Source of the DNA: Heliobacterium mobile | GTDB lineage: Bacteria; Bacillota; Desulfitobacteriia; Heliobacteriales; Heliobacteriaceae | Direction: 5' to 3' | DNA: 64,000 bases | Assembly (NCBI RefSeq): GCF_009720735.1 | Contig: NZ_WNKU01000001.1 | Location: forward strand, 420,441 to 484,440 | Shown here: one piece after another, positions 8,008-16,418 of the stretch | How positions within the stretch are numbered: the first letter of the stretch is position 1 | Layout: every line of letters begins with the position of its first letter | Translations under genes and position numbers: made by a program | The notes under the pieces: generated by a model | Told to the model about the DNA's origin: nothing | The model's input: only the letters and a program-made list of their open reading frames with translations | Databases searched by the model: none

Positions 8008-9744
8008 ATGGCAGATATCTCATCGATTGAGGTCACACGATCCATTCTATCGAATGCCTCCGCGGAATCTACAGCGAAGGGTACTTCGACTACGTCGGGA
8101 AAAGTCTTTGGTAGTTTTCTCCAAGACATCATGCCATCCATCACCGATGGTAGATACGGAACATTACAGAACGCTAAATTCGATCCTGTTCGAGCTTTTG
8201 AAGCATCCAGCTATTCCAACCGTTATCAATCGAATAAATACATACAGCAGCATAGCAACAGCAATACCAAACCTAATGCTTCAGGCCATAGGTCGGAATC
8301 ATCTGCAACGGATCCGCAAAGGCAATTGAAGCAAGCCCAATCGACGAAATCACAGTCATCGAATCAACAAAAGAACCATATTCAAAAAGTCTCTGCAGAA
8401 GAAAATGCACAAGACCAAAAGGACGCAGCGGAAGAGACAAGGCAGGACAGGTTGAACAAAATGGATCGAGCAGAAACAGAGTCGAAGGAGAAAGCAACTT
8501 CTGAGAAGCGAGACGTTTCGGTGACCGATGAACAGGACTCCTCTCAACCGGAAAAAACAAAAGAAGGGTCTAATGATTCTTCTATTCCAAGCGAACTTCT
8601 GGTACTTCTCAACAAGCTTCCCGATGACGTGAAAAAAAGCGATCTTACACAGGATTCGGTCAATCCTGTTGATTCGACTGTACAGACCGCTACTTCGGTT
8701 ACAACGGCTGGAGAAAACGGGAAACAGGCTGCACAAATAGAGGTTATTTCTCAGGTTCAGCAACCGATCCCCCAAACTGATGCAGATGAAGCACCATTGA
8801 CAAAACAAGGATTTGTTCCATCACAAACAGGATCGATGACTGAGTTAAACCTCGCTGCGTCGAAGGAAGCTCAAAGGGATGCCTCCGATAACCAGGTAGT
8901 TGTTTTAGATAACCGGGTGAATGTAAGTCCGAATCAACTGTCTTTGATCGCTCAGCTGAGAAAAACGGCTACTGATGATACTAAATTGGGTGAGGCGATG
9001 CCCAGAGACATGCAGCTTACTGTTGATGGGCAACAGACGAATCAAAGTCAAGGATCACAGTTACCAGGGATCACTGCTGTCGTTGCGAGTAACGGACAGC
9101 AGGCAGGCAGTTTTTCTGGAGGCCAAAAGCAATCTGACCTCTTCCACGAAATGACCCAAAATGGAGCGATAGTAGGGAAAGAAGACCTTTTTTCACGTCA
9201 ACCCGATGGGCAAGGTGTGAGCTCCAGAACGGCTAACGATTTCTCCGCCTTCATCAAAGCAGCAGGTAAAGAGGACGTAAAAGCATTTCGTCAAGAAATG
9301 TTTCGCCAAATGGTTGAAAACACTCAACTGTTGAAAAAAAGCGGTGGCAGTGAATTAAGAATTCAATTAAAGCCAGAAGTCTTAGGAAAAATGCAACTCA
9401 GTTTGTCTGTTGATGCAGGTATCGTGTCGGTCCGTTTTTCTGCGGAAAATCCGCAAGTACGTCAAATGCTTGAATCCAATCTGCCGGAACTGAAGCAGTC
9501 CCTTGAAGAACAGGGCTTAAAGTTTGACCGTATTGACGTATCTGTAGGAAATCAAAATCTAAACTCCCAACAGCAGGGTGGGTCCTCCAATCCCTCGAGC
9601 TGGAGTCAGGAAAACGGATATGGCCGACCTAACTCGCCCAACTCGGGAACTGTAGAGGCAGAGGTTGAGCTTGGTCATGAATCAAAACAAAACCTGCTAG
9701 GGACATACAACCGGGATGATACGACCGTCGAGTTCTTAGCCTAG
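8008..9744 (+). CDS. fliK: Flagellar hook-length control protein FliK
   Basis: FliK is a secreted molecular ruler that ends hook growth and switches export specificity through FlhB. The 578-residue sequence is mostly a low-complexity Gln/Ser/Thr/Lys-rich N-terminal part, as expected for a ruler, and ends with the conserved Flg_hook domain at about residues 447-512 (LRIQLKPEVLGKMQLSLSVD, then VRQMLESNLPELKQSLEEQGL). A further Gln/Asn/Gly-rich tail follows. Start ATG 8008 follows GGGAGGTGAAG. It lies before flgD and flgE, its functional partners. Confidence 0.9.
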   Translation: MADISSIEVTRSILSNASAESTAKGTSTTSGKVFGSFLQDIMPSITDGRYGTLQNAKFDPVRAFEASSYSNRYQSNKYIQQHSNSNTKPNASGHRSESSATDPQRQLKQAQSTKSQSSNQQKNHIQKVSAEENAQDQKDAAEETRQDRLNKMDRAETESKEKATSEKRDVSVTDEQDSSQPEKTKEGSNDSSIPSELLVLLNKLPDDVKKSDLTQDSVNPVDSTVQTATSVTTAGENGKQAAQIEVISQVQQPIPQTDADEAPLTKQGFVPSQTGSMTELNLAASKEAQRDASDNQVVVLDNRVNVSPNQLSLIAQLRKTATDDTKLGEAMPRDMQLTVDGQQTNQSQGSQLPGITAVVASNGQQAGSFSGGQKQSDLFHEMTQNGAIVGKEDLFSRQPDGQGVSSRTANDFSAFIKAAGKEDVKAFRQEMFRQMVENTQLLKKSGGSELRIQLKPEVLGKMQLSLSVDAGIVSVRFSAENPQVRQMLESNLPELKQSLEEQGLKFDRIDVSVGNQNLNSQQQGGSSNPSSWSQENGYGRPNSPNSGTVEAEVELGHESKQNLLGTYNRDDTTVEFLA

Positions 9745-9783
9745 AATGTAAATGGAAGAAACGATAAAAGGGAGGCGAAACCA

Positions 9784-10332
9784 TTGGCTAGCCCGATCGA
9801 AAATACAGGTCCTGTCTACCAGGATCAAACGAGTTCGACGACTCAACGGAAAACGAATGACAGTTTAGGTAAAGATGACTTTTTGAAACTTCTCGTCACT
9901 CAATTAAAGTATCAAGATCCTATGCAACCGATGGAAGATAAAGAGTTTATTGCTCAAATGGCCCAGTTCAGTGCTTTAGAACAGATGAAGAACATGGCTG
10001 AGGGGTTTACGGAGTTAAAAACGTCTCAAGAAGAAATGTTTAAAAACATGAGTAATCTATTTTCTACACAACAGAACTTACAGATGGATAATCTCATTTT
10101 CCAATCGGTCAGTTTCACAGGGAAAACGGTAGATGCCACCGTCGCAAAGCTTGATGAAGCAGGAAAACCGGTCACAAATGCTGATGGAGAAGAGGTTACG
10201 GAAAGCATTCACGGTACAGTTAAAGCCGTTAAAATTGAGAAGGGTATTCCCATCCTACAAGTGGAATACACCCAAGATGGCGTAACGAAGAGCCGCAATG
10301 TTTACCTTGGTGAAGTTAACCAGATTGCTTAA
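9784..10332 (+). CDS. flgD: Flagellar hook-capping protein FlgD
   Basis: FlgD forms the scaffold cap on which FlgE subunits assemble into the hook. The sequence has the diagnostic N-terminal block [44 protein letters not shown] (about residues 28-70; quoted motif is the heart of FLGD_N), then a Gln-rich helix and a short beta-rich C-terminus. At 182 residues it belongs to the short FlgD type that lacks the full FlgD Ig/tudor region. It starts at TTG 9784 with GGGAGGCG upstream. Confidence 0.93.
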   Translation: MASPIENTGPVYQDQTSSTTQRKTNDSLGKDDFLKLLVTQLKYQDPMQPMEDKEFIAQMAQFSALEQMKNMAEGFTELKTSQEEMFKNMSNLFSTQQNLQMDNLIFQSVSFTGKTVDATVAKLDEAGKPVTNADGEEVTESIHGTVKAVKIEKGIPILQVEYTQDGVTKSRNVYLGEVNQIA

Positions 10333-10361
10333 ACATCTTACAGATGAGGAGGACGCCGGCC

Positions 10362-10745
10362 GTGGATACCCGCATCGTCTATCCACAACCGTTAATGCCC
10401 GGAATTGGCAAGCCCGTAACCGGGATTACTCCCCATCCTAATGCCAAAGCTCCCGAGGAATCTTTTCAAAAAATCCTCGAAAAAAAGGCCCTGAAATTTT
10501 CTGCTCATGCTTTACAGCGGCTTACACAGCGCAACATCAAGCTCGATGACGCTGAGATTAGCAAACTGAACGAGGCAGTAGATAAGGCGAGTCAAAAAGG
10601 GGCTAGAGAATCTCTTATTCTAATGAGGGATATGGCCTTGGTCGTTTCGATTAAAAACCGAACAGTCATTACGGCAGTGGATGGGTCGGCGATGAAGGAC
10701 AATGTGTTTACCAATATCGATAGTGCAGTCATCGTACCGGATTGA
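10362..10745 (+). CDS. Flagellar operon protein of the TIGR02530 family
   Basis: This 127-residue protein belongs to a family found between flgD and flgE in Bacillota fla operons and called TIGR02530 flagellar biosynthesis protein. The recognisable part is FSAHALQRLTQRNIKLDDAEI followed by GARESLILMRDMALVVSIKNRTVITAVDG. No biochemical role is known to me. I chose GTG 10362 because GAGGAGG ends 8 bases before it; the in-frame ATG at 10344 overlaps that site. It probably acts in hook assembly, judged from position alone. Confidence 0.8.
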   Translation: MDTRIVYPQPLMPGIGKPVTGITPHPNAKAPEESFQKILEKKALKFSAHALQRLTQRNIKLDDAEISKLNEAVDKASQKGARESLILMRDMALVVSIKNRTVITAVDGSAMKDNVFTNIDSAVIVPD

Positions 10746-10834
10746 CAGGCTGGACCTCTGATGAGGAAGCCTCGGCTGTGGATTGATAGAAACAGCCATC
10801 TGAACAATTACCCGAAAGGGGGAGGTCTTTACTT

Positions 10835-12142
10835 ATGATGCGGTCACTCTTTTCCGCGGTTACGGCTTTGCGGAATCACCAGACCCGTATGGATGTCATC
10901 GGCAACAACATCGCTAACGTGAACACGATCGGTTTTAAGAAGAGCCGGGTTACCTTTTCCGATACCCTCAACCAAACAATTCGCGGCGCTTCTTCTGGTG
11001 ATGATGGCGGACGAGGCGGTACAAACCCCATGCAGGTTGGCTTGGGTATGAATGTGGCGACCATTGAAATGATACCGACGGCGACCAGTGTGCAAGGAAC
11101 TGGAAAAAATTCTGATTTGGCTATTAATGGAGACGGATTTTTTTTACTGAATGATGGGGGAACTCAATACTATACCCGTGCGGGGAACTTTGATCTCGAC
11201 AATAAATATAATTTTATACGAACAGACAATGGTATGAAAGTGATGGGATATATGGCTGATGAGAACGGAGATATTGCTACTACCAAATCTCCTGTTGAAA
11301 TTAGCCTGGAAGCTAAACAAAACATGAAAGCCTATGCGACCAATCGTGTGGAGTTCTATAGAAATTTGGGAAACACGGATGGTAAAAATACTCCGATACC
11401 AAAAACTATAGAAATTTTTGATTCCCAAGGTCAAAAGCATAATTTGGTAGTAAGCTTTAAAAATAACGGATCTACAACACCTAACCAATGGATAGTATCT
11501 GCAGTTGTTGTTTCTGGAACGACTGTTTTACCGGGTATAATTAAGGGTACTCTAGCTTTTAGTAGTAACGGGATTTTTAAATCATTTACAGTGACATCTG
11601 CAAGTTCCTTTAGTTTTCATAACGGCACGGATGATATATTAACCATGCCTACAACTACTTATTCTGCAAATTATAAATACCCCAGCTCTACTACCGATAA
11701 AAAGCTCTATTTAGACCTCTCGAAAATGACCCAGTTTGCCTCTGAAACAACAGCCGATAAACTAAGTCAGAATGGGTATGCCGATGGTTCGTTGAAGTCT
11801 TACGCTATTGATTCATCAGGAACGTTGACCGGTGTTTTCTCGAACGGGAAAACGATGAAATTAGCTCAGGTCGCCGTTAGTTCTTTTTCCAACCCGGCCG
11901 GTTTGATGAAGGCGGGTTCAAATCTTTACACGAAGTCAAATAACTGTGGTGAAGAAAGTACAGGCACTCCGGGAAGCGCTAGCCGCGGCGATATACAACC
12001 AGGAGCATTAGAGATGTCTAACGTGGACTTGTCTCAAGAATTCACAGATATGATCACTACTCAGCGGGGGTTCCAGGCGAATAGCCGTATTATCACTGTA
12101 TCTGATAGTATGTTAGAAGAGTTGGTGAACTTAAAACGATAG
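10835..12142 (+). CDS. flgE: Flagellar hook protein FlgE
   Basis: FlgE is the hook subunit, the universal joint between rod and filament. The 435-residue protein has the axial N-terminal motif (SAVTALRNHQTRMDVIGNNIANVNTIGFK), the region GDGFFLLNDGGTQYYTRAGNFDLD characteristic of FlgE/FlgG, and the C-terminal LSQEFTDMITTQRGFQANSRIITVSDSMLEELVNLKR. The centre (about 11290-11700) is visibly richer in A and T than the flanks and has weak similarity to anything I recognise, as expected for the variable outer hook domain. Tandem ATG codons at 10835/10838 follow GGGGGAGG. Confidence 0.95.
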   Translation: MMRSLFSAVTALRNHQTRMDVIGNNIANVNTIGFKKSRVTFSDTLNQTIRGASSGDDGGRGGTNPMQVGLGMNVATIEMIPTATSVQGTGKNSDLAINGDGFFLLNDGGTQYYTRAGNFDLDNKYNFIRTDNGMKVMGYMADENGDIATTKSPVEISLEAKQNMKAYATNRVEFYRNLGNTDGKNTPIPKTIEIFDSQGQKHNLVVSFKNNGSTTPNQWIVSAVVVSGTTVLPGIIKGTLAFSSNGIFKSFTVTSASSFSFHNGTDDILTMPTTTYSANYKYPSSTTDKKLYLDLSKMTQFASETTADKLSQNGYADGSLKSYAIDSSGTLTGVFSNGKTMKLAQVAVSSFSNPAGLMKAGSNLYTKSNNCGEESTGTPGSASRGDIQPGALEMSNVDLSQEFTDMITTQRGFQANSRIITVSDSMLEELVNLKR

Positions 12143-12151
12143 AATAGCTGG

Positions 12152-12190
12152 CGGGCGGGTTAGGTAAACCAACCCCACCCGCCCTTTTTC
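12152..12190 (+). terminator. GC-rich hairpin with T run between flgE and flbD
   Basis: GGGCGGGT and ACCCGCCC form an 8-bp stem with a mostly paired interior, followed directly by TTTTTC. It has intrinsic terminator form although it sits inside the operon, so it is more likely a partial terminator or a 3'-end stabiliser that sets the ratio of hook genes to downstream motor and export genes. Confidence 0.6.
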
Positions 12191-12209
12191 TAAAGAGGGG
12201 GATGGGGTA

Positions 12210-12416
12210 TTGATAAAGCTAAGCCGTCTAAATCAGACGGAACTTGTGGTCAACGCAGAACTGATCGAGACGATAGAATCGACCCCTGACAGCGTAGTGA
12301 CATTGACGACAGGAAAAAAACTGGTCGTGCTTGAGAATACCGACGAAATCATCGCGAAAGTCATTGCTTACCGGCTTGCATGTTCGTGTCGAAACAAAGC
12401 ATCAGAGCAACTGTAA
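12210..12416 (+). CDS. flbD: Flagellar protein FlbD
   Basis: A 68-residue protein of the FlbD family (not the Caulobacter regulator of the same name), located after flgE in many Bacillota. The sequence MIKLSRLNQTELVVNAELIETIESTPDSVVTLTTGKK is the family core: a small beta-rich domain that in some species is linked with stator or swarming control. It starts at TTG 12210 behind GAGGGGGATGGGG. In many Clostridia motA and motB follow; here fliL comes next after 117 bases, which hold no gene I can support. Confidence 0.85.
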   Translation: MIKLSRLNQTELVVNAELIETIESTPDSVVTLTTGKKLVVLENTDEIIAKVIAYRLACSCRNKASEQL

Positions 12417-12533
12417 ATGTTGACAAAAAGAAGGAGCTAGCAAGAAGATCCCGAATCAATATATAATGGGTAATGAAGAATGTAAGTCCGATTCAATGTA
12501 ACACTCAGATATGAGGAAGGAGCGTTTTTCCGG

Positions 12534-13010
12534 ATGGCTGAAACCGAAAACGCCCCCCAAAAGAAACCCATGAACGTAAAGTTGATCGTTATCGTGGTTG
12601 CGGTTCTGGCAGCCGCTGCCATTATCGCTGTGGGGGTTTTTTATTATTTTGTCAGTCCTGGCACATCCTCTGCAAAAACGCAGGCTGTGCGAACGCCGGG
12701 AGTTCTCTTTGAAATCGGTGATTTCACTACGAACTTAGCCGACCCAGGAGGAAAGCGGTTTCTAAAAGCGAAGGTAACGATGGAACTGAATGAAGAAAAG
12801 AAAGATGAGAAAAAACTAGCTGAATTAAAAGAACAATTGCCGATTATTCGTGACCGGATCCTAAATATACTCAGTTCGAAAACAGTAGAAGACTTGCAGA
12901 CAAACGAAGGCAGGGACAAAGTGAAAAAGGAAATATTGATTGCGCTCAACAAACAGTTTGGGGCGGACAGATTTCGCAATGTCTATTTCTCTGATATTGT
13001 TTACCAATAG
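12534..13010 (+). CDS. fliL: Flagellar basal-body-associated protein FliL
   Basis: FliL is a single-span inner-membrane protein that surrounds and supports the MotAB stator. The 158-residue protein has a short cytoplasmic N-terminus, one membrane segment at about residues 18-42 (VKLIVIVVAVLAAAAIIAVGV), and an extracytoplasmic stomatin-like domain (FEIGDFTTNLADPGGKRFLKAKVTMEL, ILNILSSKTVEDL). GGAAGGAG precedes ATG 12534. It is followed by fliM after 45 bases. Confidence 0.92.
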   Translation: MAETENAPQKKPMNVKLIVIVVAVLAAAAIIAVGVFYYFVSPGTSSAKTQAVRTPGVLFEIGDFTTNLADPGGKRFLKAKVTMELNEEKKDEKKLAELKEQLPIIRDRILNILSSKTVEDLQTNEGRDKVKKEILIALNKQFGADRFRNVYFSDIVYQ

Positions 13011-13055
13011 TTCTACCCGAAATGGGACTTATTATTTTGGAGGTGAGGGTAGAAC

Positions 13056-14051
13056 GTGAGTGACATTCTGTCCCAGGCAGAGATTGATTCTCTCTTGGCT
13101 GCCCTTGCCAGCGGTCAAGTGACAGCGGAAGACGTCAAAGACGATTTAGCTAGTAAAATTCGCGTTTATGATTTTAAGCGACCGAATAAGTTTTCGAAAG
13201 ACCAAATCCATACTCTCCAAGTTATCTACGAGAACTATTGCCGCAGTCTGACAACGTTTTTTGCGGCTCACCTACGTACACTGGTTCAAATATCGGTTCA
13301 GTCTCTAGACCAATTAACCTATGAGGAATTCATTCGCTCGATTCCAAATCCAACGATAGTAAACATATTTACCATGCATCCATTGAATGGTAATGGAATC
13401 ATGGAGGTTCATCCGAATATCGCTTTCTCAGTCATCGACCGTCTTTTTGGGGGTCCTGGACAACCTCCTGACAAAGTTCGAGGTCTTACCGAGATCGAGC
13501 AATCAGTGTTTCAGCGAACAACACGGCGTATGTTGGACAGCTTTACCGAGGCTTGGGATAACATCGCGCAAGTAAAAGCGCGGTTAGAAATGATTGAAAC
13601 AAACCCACAGTTTATTCAGATCGTAGCTCCAACAGAAATGGTCGTTGTCATTACCTTGTCTTGCAAAATCGGTGAGGTTGAGGGAATGATCAACATCTGC
13701 CTTCCTTATATATTACTGGAACCGATTATCAGTAAACTCAGTGCTCATTTTTGGTTTTCCAATGCTTCAAAAGAACGAACGGCAGAACAACTGGCGGCTC
13801 TACGCACCCGCCTAGAACGAGCTTTAATTCCGATCAGTGTTTTGCTGGGACGTACAACCCTTACGGTCAGCGAACTTCTCGATTTACAAATGGGTGACGT
13901 CATTCAACTGGAAAACAAAGCTTCCTACGAACTGGAAGTTCTCATCGGCCAACGGACAAAGTATTTCGGACGTCCGGGAACCATGGGATCCAAAGTGGGA
14001 ATCCAAATTACCTCGACCTTCGACAAAGGAGTTGAGATAGATGATGAGTAG
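13056..14051 (+). CDS. fliM: Flagellar motor switch protein FliM
   Basis: FliM is the middle C-ring protein and binds phosphorylated CheY. The N-terminal peptide LSQAEIDSLLAALASG is the CheY-P docking motif. It is followed by the CheC-like middle domain (residues about 40-230) and the SpoA/FliN-like C-terminal domain (VSELLDLQMGDVIQLENK). Length 331 is typical. It begins at GTG 13056 after GGAGGTGAGG and overlaps the next gene by 11 bases. Confidence 0.96.
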   Translation: MSDILSQAEIDSLLAALASGQVTAEDVKDDLASKIRVYDFKRPNKFSKDQIHTLQVIYENYCRSLTTFFAAHLRTLVQISVQSLDQLTYEEFIRSIPNPTIVNIFTMHPLNGNGIMEVHPNIAFSVIDRLFGGPGQPPDKVRGLTEIEQSVFQRTTRRMLDSFTEAWDNIAQVKARLEMIETNPQFIQIVAPTEMVVVITLSCKIGEVEGMINICLPYILLEPIISKLSAHFWFSNASKERTAEQLAALRTRLERALIPISVLLGRTTLTVSELLDLQMGDVIQLENKASYELEVLIGQRTKYFGRPGTMGSKVGIQITSTFDKGVEIDDE

Positions 14052-15333
14052 CGGCGTCCTTTCCCAAGAGGAAATCGATGCACTGCTTAGAGGAGCAGAT
14101 ATCCCCAGTGAGCCAGAGGCGCCGCCACCTTTTCCAGAAGTCACTTCGGAATTTAGTGATTTAGATAGAGACGTTATCGGAGAAATCTCCAATATCTCTA
14201 TGGGAACGGCAGCTACAACGCTCTCCACATTACTCGGGAAAAAAGTGGACATAACCACTCCTCGGGTGACTGTGACTACCAAGGCAGCCATTCAGAAGGA
14301 CTATCCTGCTCCTTTTGTGGTCGTAGATGTTCATTATACGCAAGGTCTGGAAGGAAATAACGTTTTAATCATTCGAGAATCGGACGTGGCCGTTATCGTT
14401 GACCTGATGATGGGCGGCGACGGTATGGCGCCTCCGACGGAACTGAATGAGATCCATTTCAGTGCCATATCAGAAGCAATGAACCAGATGATGGGTTCTG
14501 CATCCACATCGATGGCTACGATGCTTTCAAAAAAGATCGATATCTCTCCCCCTTCGTTGAATACCATTGATTTAGCAAGCGAAAAATTGCCCCAGCCAGA
14601 AGCAGATCCGATCGTAAAAGTATCTTTTCGCATGGTCATTGAAGGACTCATCGATAGCGAACTGATGCAGATTTATCCCATTCCCTTCGCCAAAGCATTG
14701 GTACAAGGATTGATGGGAGACATGAATGAGTCGCCATCTTCCAGCGCTCCGCCGCCACCAGCGGCACCACCTCCGTCAACTGCCTATTCTCCGCCACCAC
14801 CGCCTCCGGCCCCTTCGGCTCCACCAGCAGCTCCCCCGTTGGCTTCATATCCGCCTCCAAATGCCGAACCGATGGCTGCCGCAGCACCGACTGGCTATGG
14901 AAGCCCACCACCTGGATACGGATATCCAACGCAGCCACCGGCCTATTATGGACCGCCTCCAGGCATGTACCCACAACAGCCCGTTAATTATGCACCTCCC
15001 CCGCAAACACCGCCGGTGCCTGTTAATCCAGTTCAATTTGCCCCTTTGCAACCTCAACGGGTCGGCAAAGATATGACCAACTTGAATCTGATCATGGATG
15101 TTCCTCTTCAGGTTACCGTTGAGCTAGGCAAGTCTAAAAAAACCATTCGAGATATTTTGGATTTAGGGCCCGGTTCTGTAATCGAACTCGATAAACTTGC
15201 CGGAGAACCGGTAGACATACTGGTGAACGGTAAATTGGTAGCCAAAGGAGAAGTTGTGGTTATCGACGAAAACTTTGGTGTACGCATTACGGACATTGTA
15301 AGCCCCATCGAAAGATTAGGTAATTTACAATAA
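14041..15333 (+). CDS. fliY: Flagellar motor switch phosphatase FliY with long proline-rich linker
   Basis: FliY combines CheY-P phosphatase and C-ring functions. It has an N-terminal CheY-binding peptide (LSQEEIDALLRGAD), a CheC-like domain with two phosphatase helices (GEISNISMGTAATTLSTLLG near residue 47 and ISEAMNQMMGSASTSMATML near residue 140), a Pro/Ala/Tyr-rich linker of about 100 residues (about 235-335), and a FliN-type C-terminal domain (IRDILDLGPGSVIELDKLAGEPVDILVNG). No separate cheC gene is visible, so this protein may be the main CheY-P phosphatase. The linker is long for the family. Confidence 0.94.
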   Translation: MMSSGVLSQEEIDALLRGADIPSEPEAPPPFPEVTSEFSDLDRDVIGEISNISMGTAATTLSTLLGKKVDITTPRVTVTTKAAIQKDYPAPFVVVDVHYTQGLEGNNVLIIRESDVAVIVDLMMGGDGMAPPTELNEIHFSAISEAMNQMMGSASTSMATMLSKKIDISPPSLNTIDLASEKLPQPEADPIVKVSFRMVIEGLIDSELMQIYPIPFAKALVQGLMGDMNESPSSSAPPPPAAPPPSTAYSPPPPPPAPSAPPAAPPLASYPPPNAEPMAAAAPTGYGSPPPGYGYPTQPPAYYGPPPGMYPQQPVNYAPPPQTPPVPVNPVQFAPLQPQRVGKDMTNLNLIMDVPLQVTVELGKSKKTIRDILDLGPGSVIELDKLAGEPVDILVNGKLVAKGEVVVIDENFGVRITDIVSPIERLGNLQ

Positions 15334-15349
15334 ACGGAGGATGAGAGTA

Positions 15350-15712
15350 ATGTCAAACCGGATTTTGATTGTAGACGACGCCGCTTTCATGCGCATGATG
15401 ATCAAAGACATTCTGACGAAGAATGGCTTTCAAGTCGTCGGTGAAGCTGAAAACGGTGCTATCGCCGTGGAAAAGTGGAAAGAATTTCGGCCCGACTTGA
15501 CAACGATGGATATCACTATGCCTGAGATGGACGGTATTAATGCAGTCCGTGCGATTCGTGGTGTTGACCCTGGCGCCCGTATTATCATGTGCAGTGCTAT
15601 GGGTCAGCAAGCCATGGTTATTGACGCGATTCAAGCGGGAGCGAAAGACTTTATCGTTAAGCCATTTCAACCGGATCGCGTTTTAGAAGCAGTGAGAAAA
15701 GCCTTAGGATAA
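15350..15712 (+). CDS. cheY: Chemotaxis response regulator CheY
   Basis: CheY is the diffusible receiver phosphorylated by CheA that binds FliM and FliY. The 120-residue protein is a stand-alone receiver domain with the acidic pair in IVDDAAFMR, the phosphoacceptor Asp in TTMDITMPEMDG, the switch Ser/Thr in MCSAMGQ and the conserved Lys in VKPFQ. I chose ATG 15350, 9 bases after ACGGAGG; ATG 15341 abuts that site. It sits between fliY and fliO, as in Bacillus subtilis. Confidence 0.96.
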   Translation: MSNRILIVDDAAFMRMMIKDILTKNGFQVVGEAENGAIAVEKWKEFRPDLTTMDITMPEMDGINAVRAIRGVDPGARIIMCSAMGQQAMVIDAIQAGAKDFIVKPFQPDRVLEAVRKALG

Positions 15713-15764
15713 ACCCGGGTTAATGTTGCCCTGCTCCCCCTATACCCGGGAAGGGGAGGTGCTT

Positions 15765-16418
15765 ATGAACGTTTATCGGCGTATTGGCCGCCGGATGCTC
15801 GGCGGCCTGGCGTTTTTTGGTCTACTTTTTGCATTACTGAGTACTCCTTACTTGGCACTTGCCGATGACGCCAATAACGGCGATATTCAACATAAGGAGT
15901 ACGGACCCCAACCGGTGGCTGCGTCCGATAAGTCAGGTACAATGCCTGGGACTGGTGATTTGCTCTTTCGCCTATTCCTCACGTTGGTTGTACTTGGTGG
16001 TGTCGGATGGGGAGTCGTCCGTATTTGGAAGCGAAGCTTTCAAGTATCGAGCCGAGGAAATTGGCTTGCCGTGTTGGACCAAGTCAGTCTCGGACCGAAT
16101 AAAAACATCTATGTTACCGAAATAGCCGGCAAGGTTTTTGTCATCGGTGCTACAGACCATGCGATTCAACCGATCATGGAAATTACCGACGGAAATATGA
16201 TCGATTCGATACGCCAATCCCAAACGGAAGCACAACAAAAATCAGTCCTCGAAGAGGTAATCGGTCTGTTCAGAAAAACGACGGGGAAAGGGAGTTCTGA
16301 AACGTCTGAACAATCTTTTCATCTCGAAATGATGCAACAGATCGATAAATTAAATAGGCTTCGAGGAGAACAATTTCCAAATCAAGACGGAAACAGGGAA
16401 GGGGAGAACCGCTTGTGA
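15765..16418 (+). CDS. fliO: Flagellar export apparatus protein FliO (FliZ)
   Basis: FliO is a membrane protein that helps assemble the FliP pore. The 217-residue protein starts with a signal peptide-like segment (GLAFFGLLFALLSTPYLALADD), has a short periplasmic stretch, one membrane segment at about residues 64-86, and a basic cytoplasmic domain with the family motif WLAVLDQVSLGPNKNIYVTEIAGKVFVIGATDHAI. ATG 15765 follows GGGGAGGTG; the in-frame ATG at 15723 lacks such a site. The stop overlaps the fliP start. Confidence 0.88.
   Translation: MNVYRRIGRRMLGGLAFFGLLFALLSTPYLALADDANNGDIQHKEYGPQPVAASDKSGTMPGTGDLLFRLFLTLVVLGGVGWGVVRIWKRSFQVSSRGNWLAVLDQVSLGPNKNIYVTEIAGKVFVIGATDHAIQPIMEITDGNMIDSIRQSQTEAQQKSVLEEVIGLFRKTTGKGSSETSEQSFHLEMMQQIDKLNRLRGEQFPNQDGNREGENRL

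Noticed and set aside
8230..8560. Minus-strand open frames inside fliK and other long genes
   Set aside because: They are shadows of strongly supported plus-strand genes and show no family features.
12420..12467. TTGACA followed by TATAAT before fliL, as an internal promoter
   Set aside because: The spacing is 36 bases, about twice what sigma-A needs, and no better -35 lies 17 bases before the TATAAT.
15714..15764. CCCGGG-flanked inverted repeat between cheY and fliO as terminator
   Set aside because: The loop is long (over 20 bases) and there is no T run; the fliO ribosome-binding site overlaps it.
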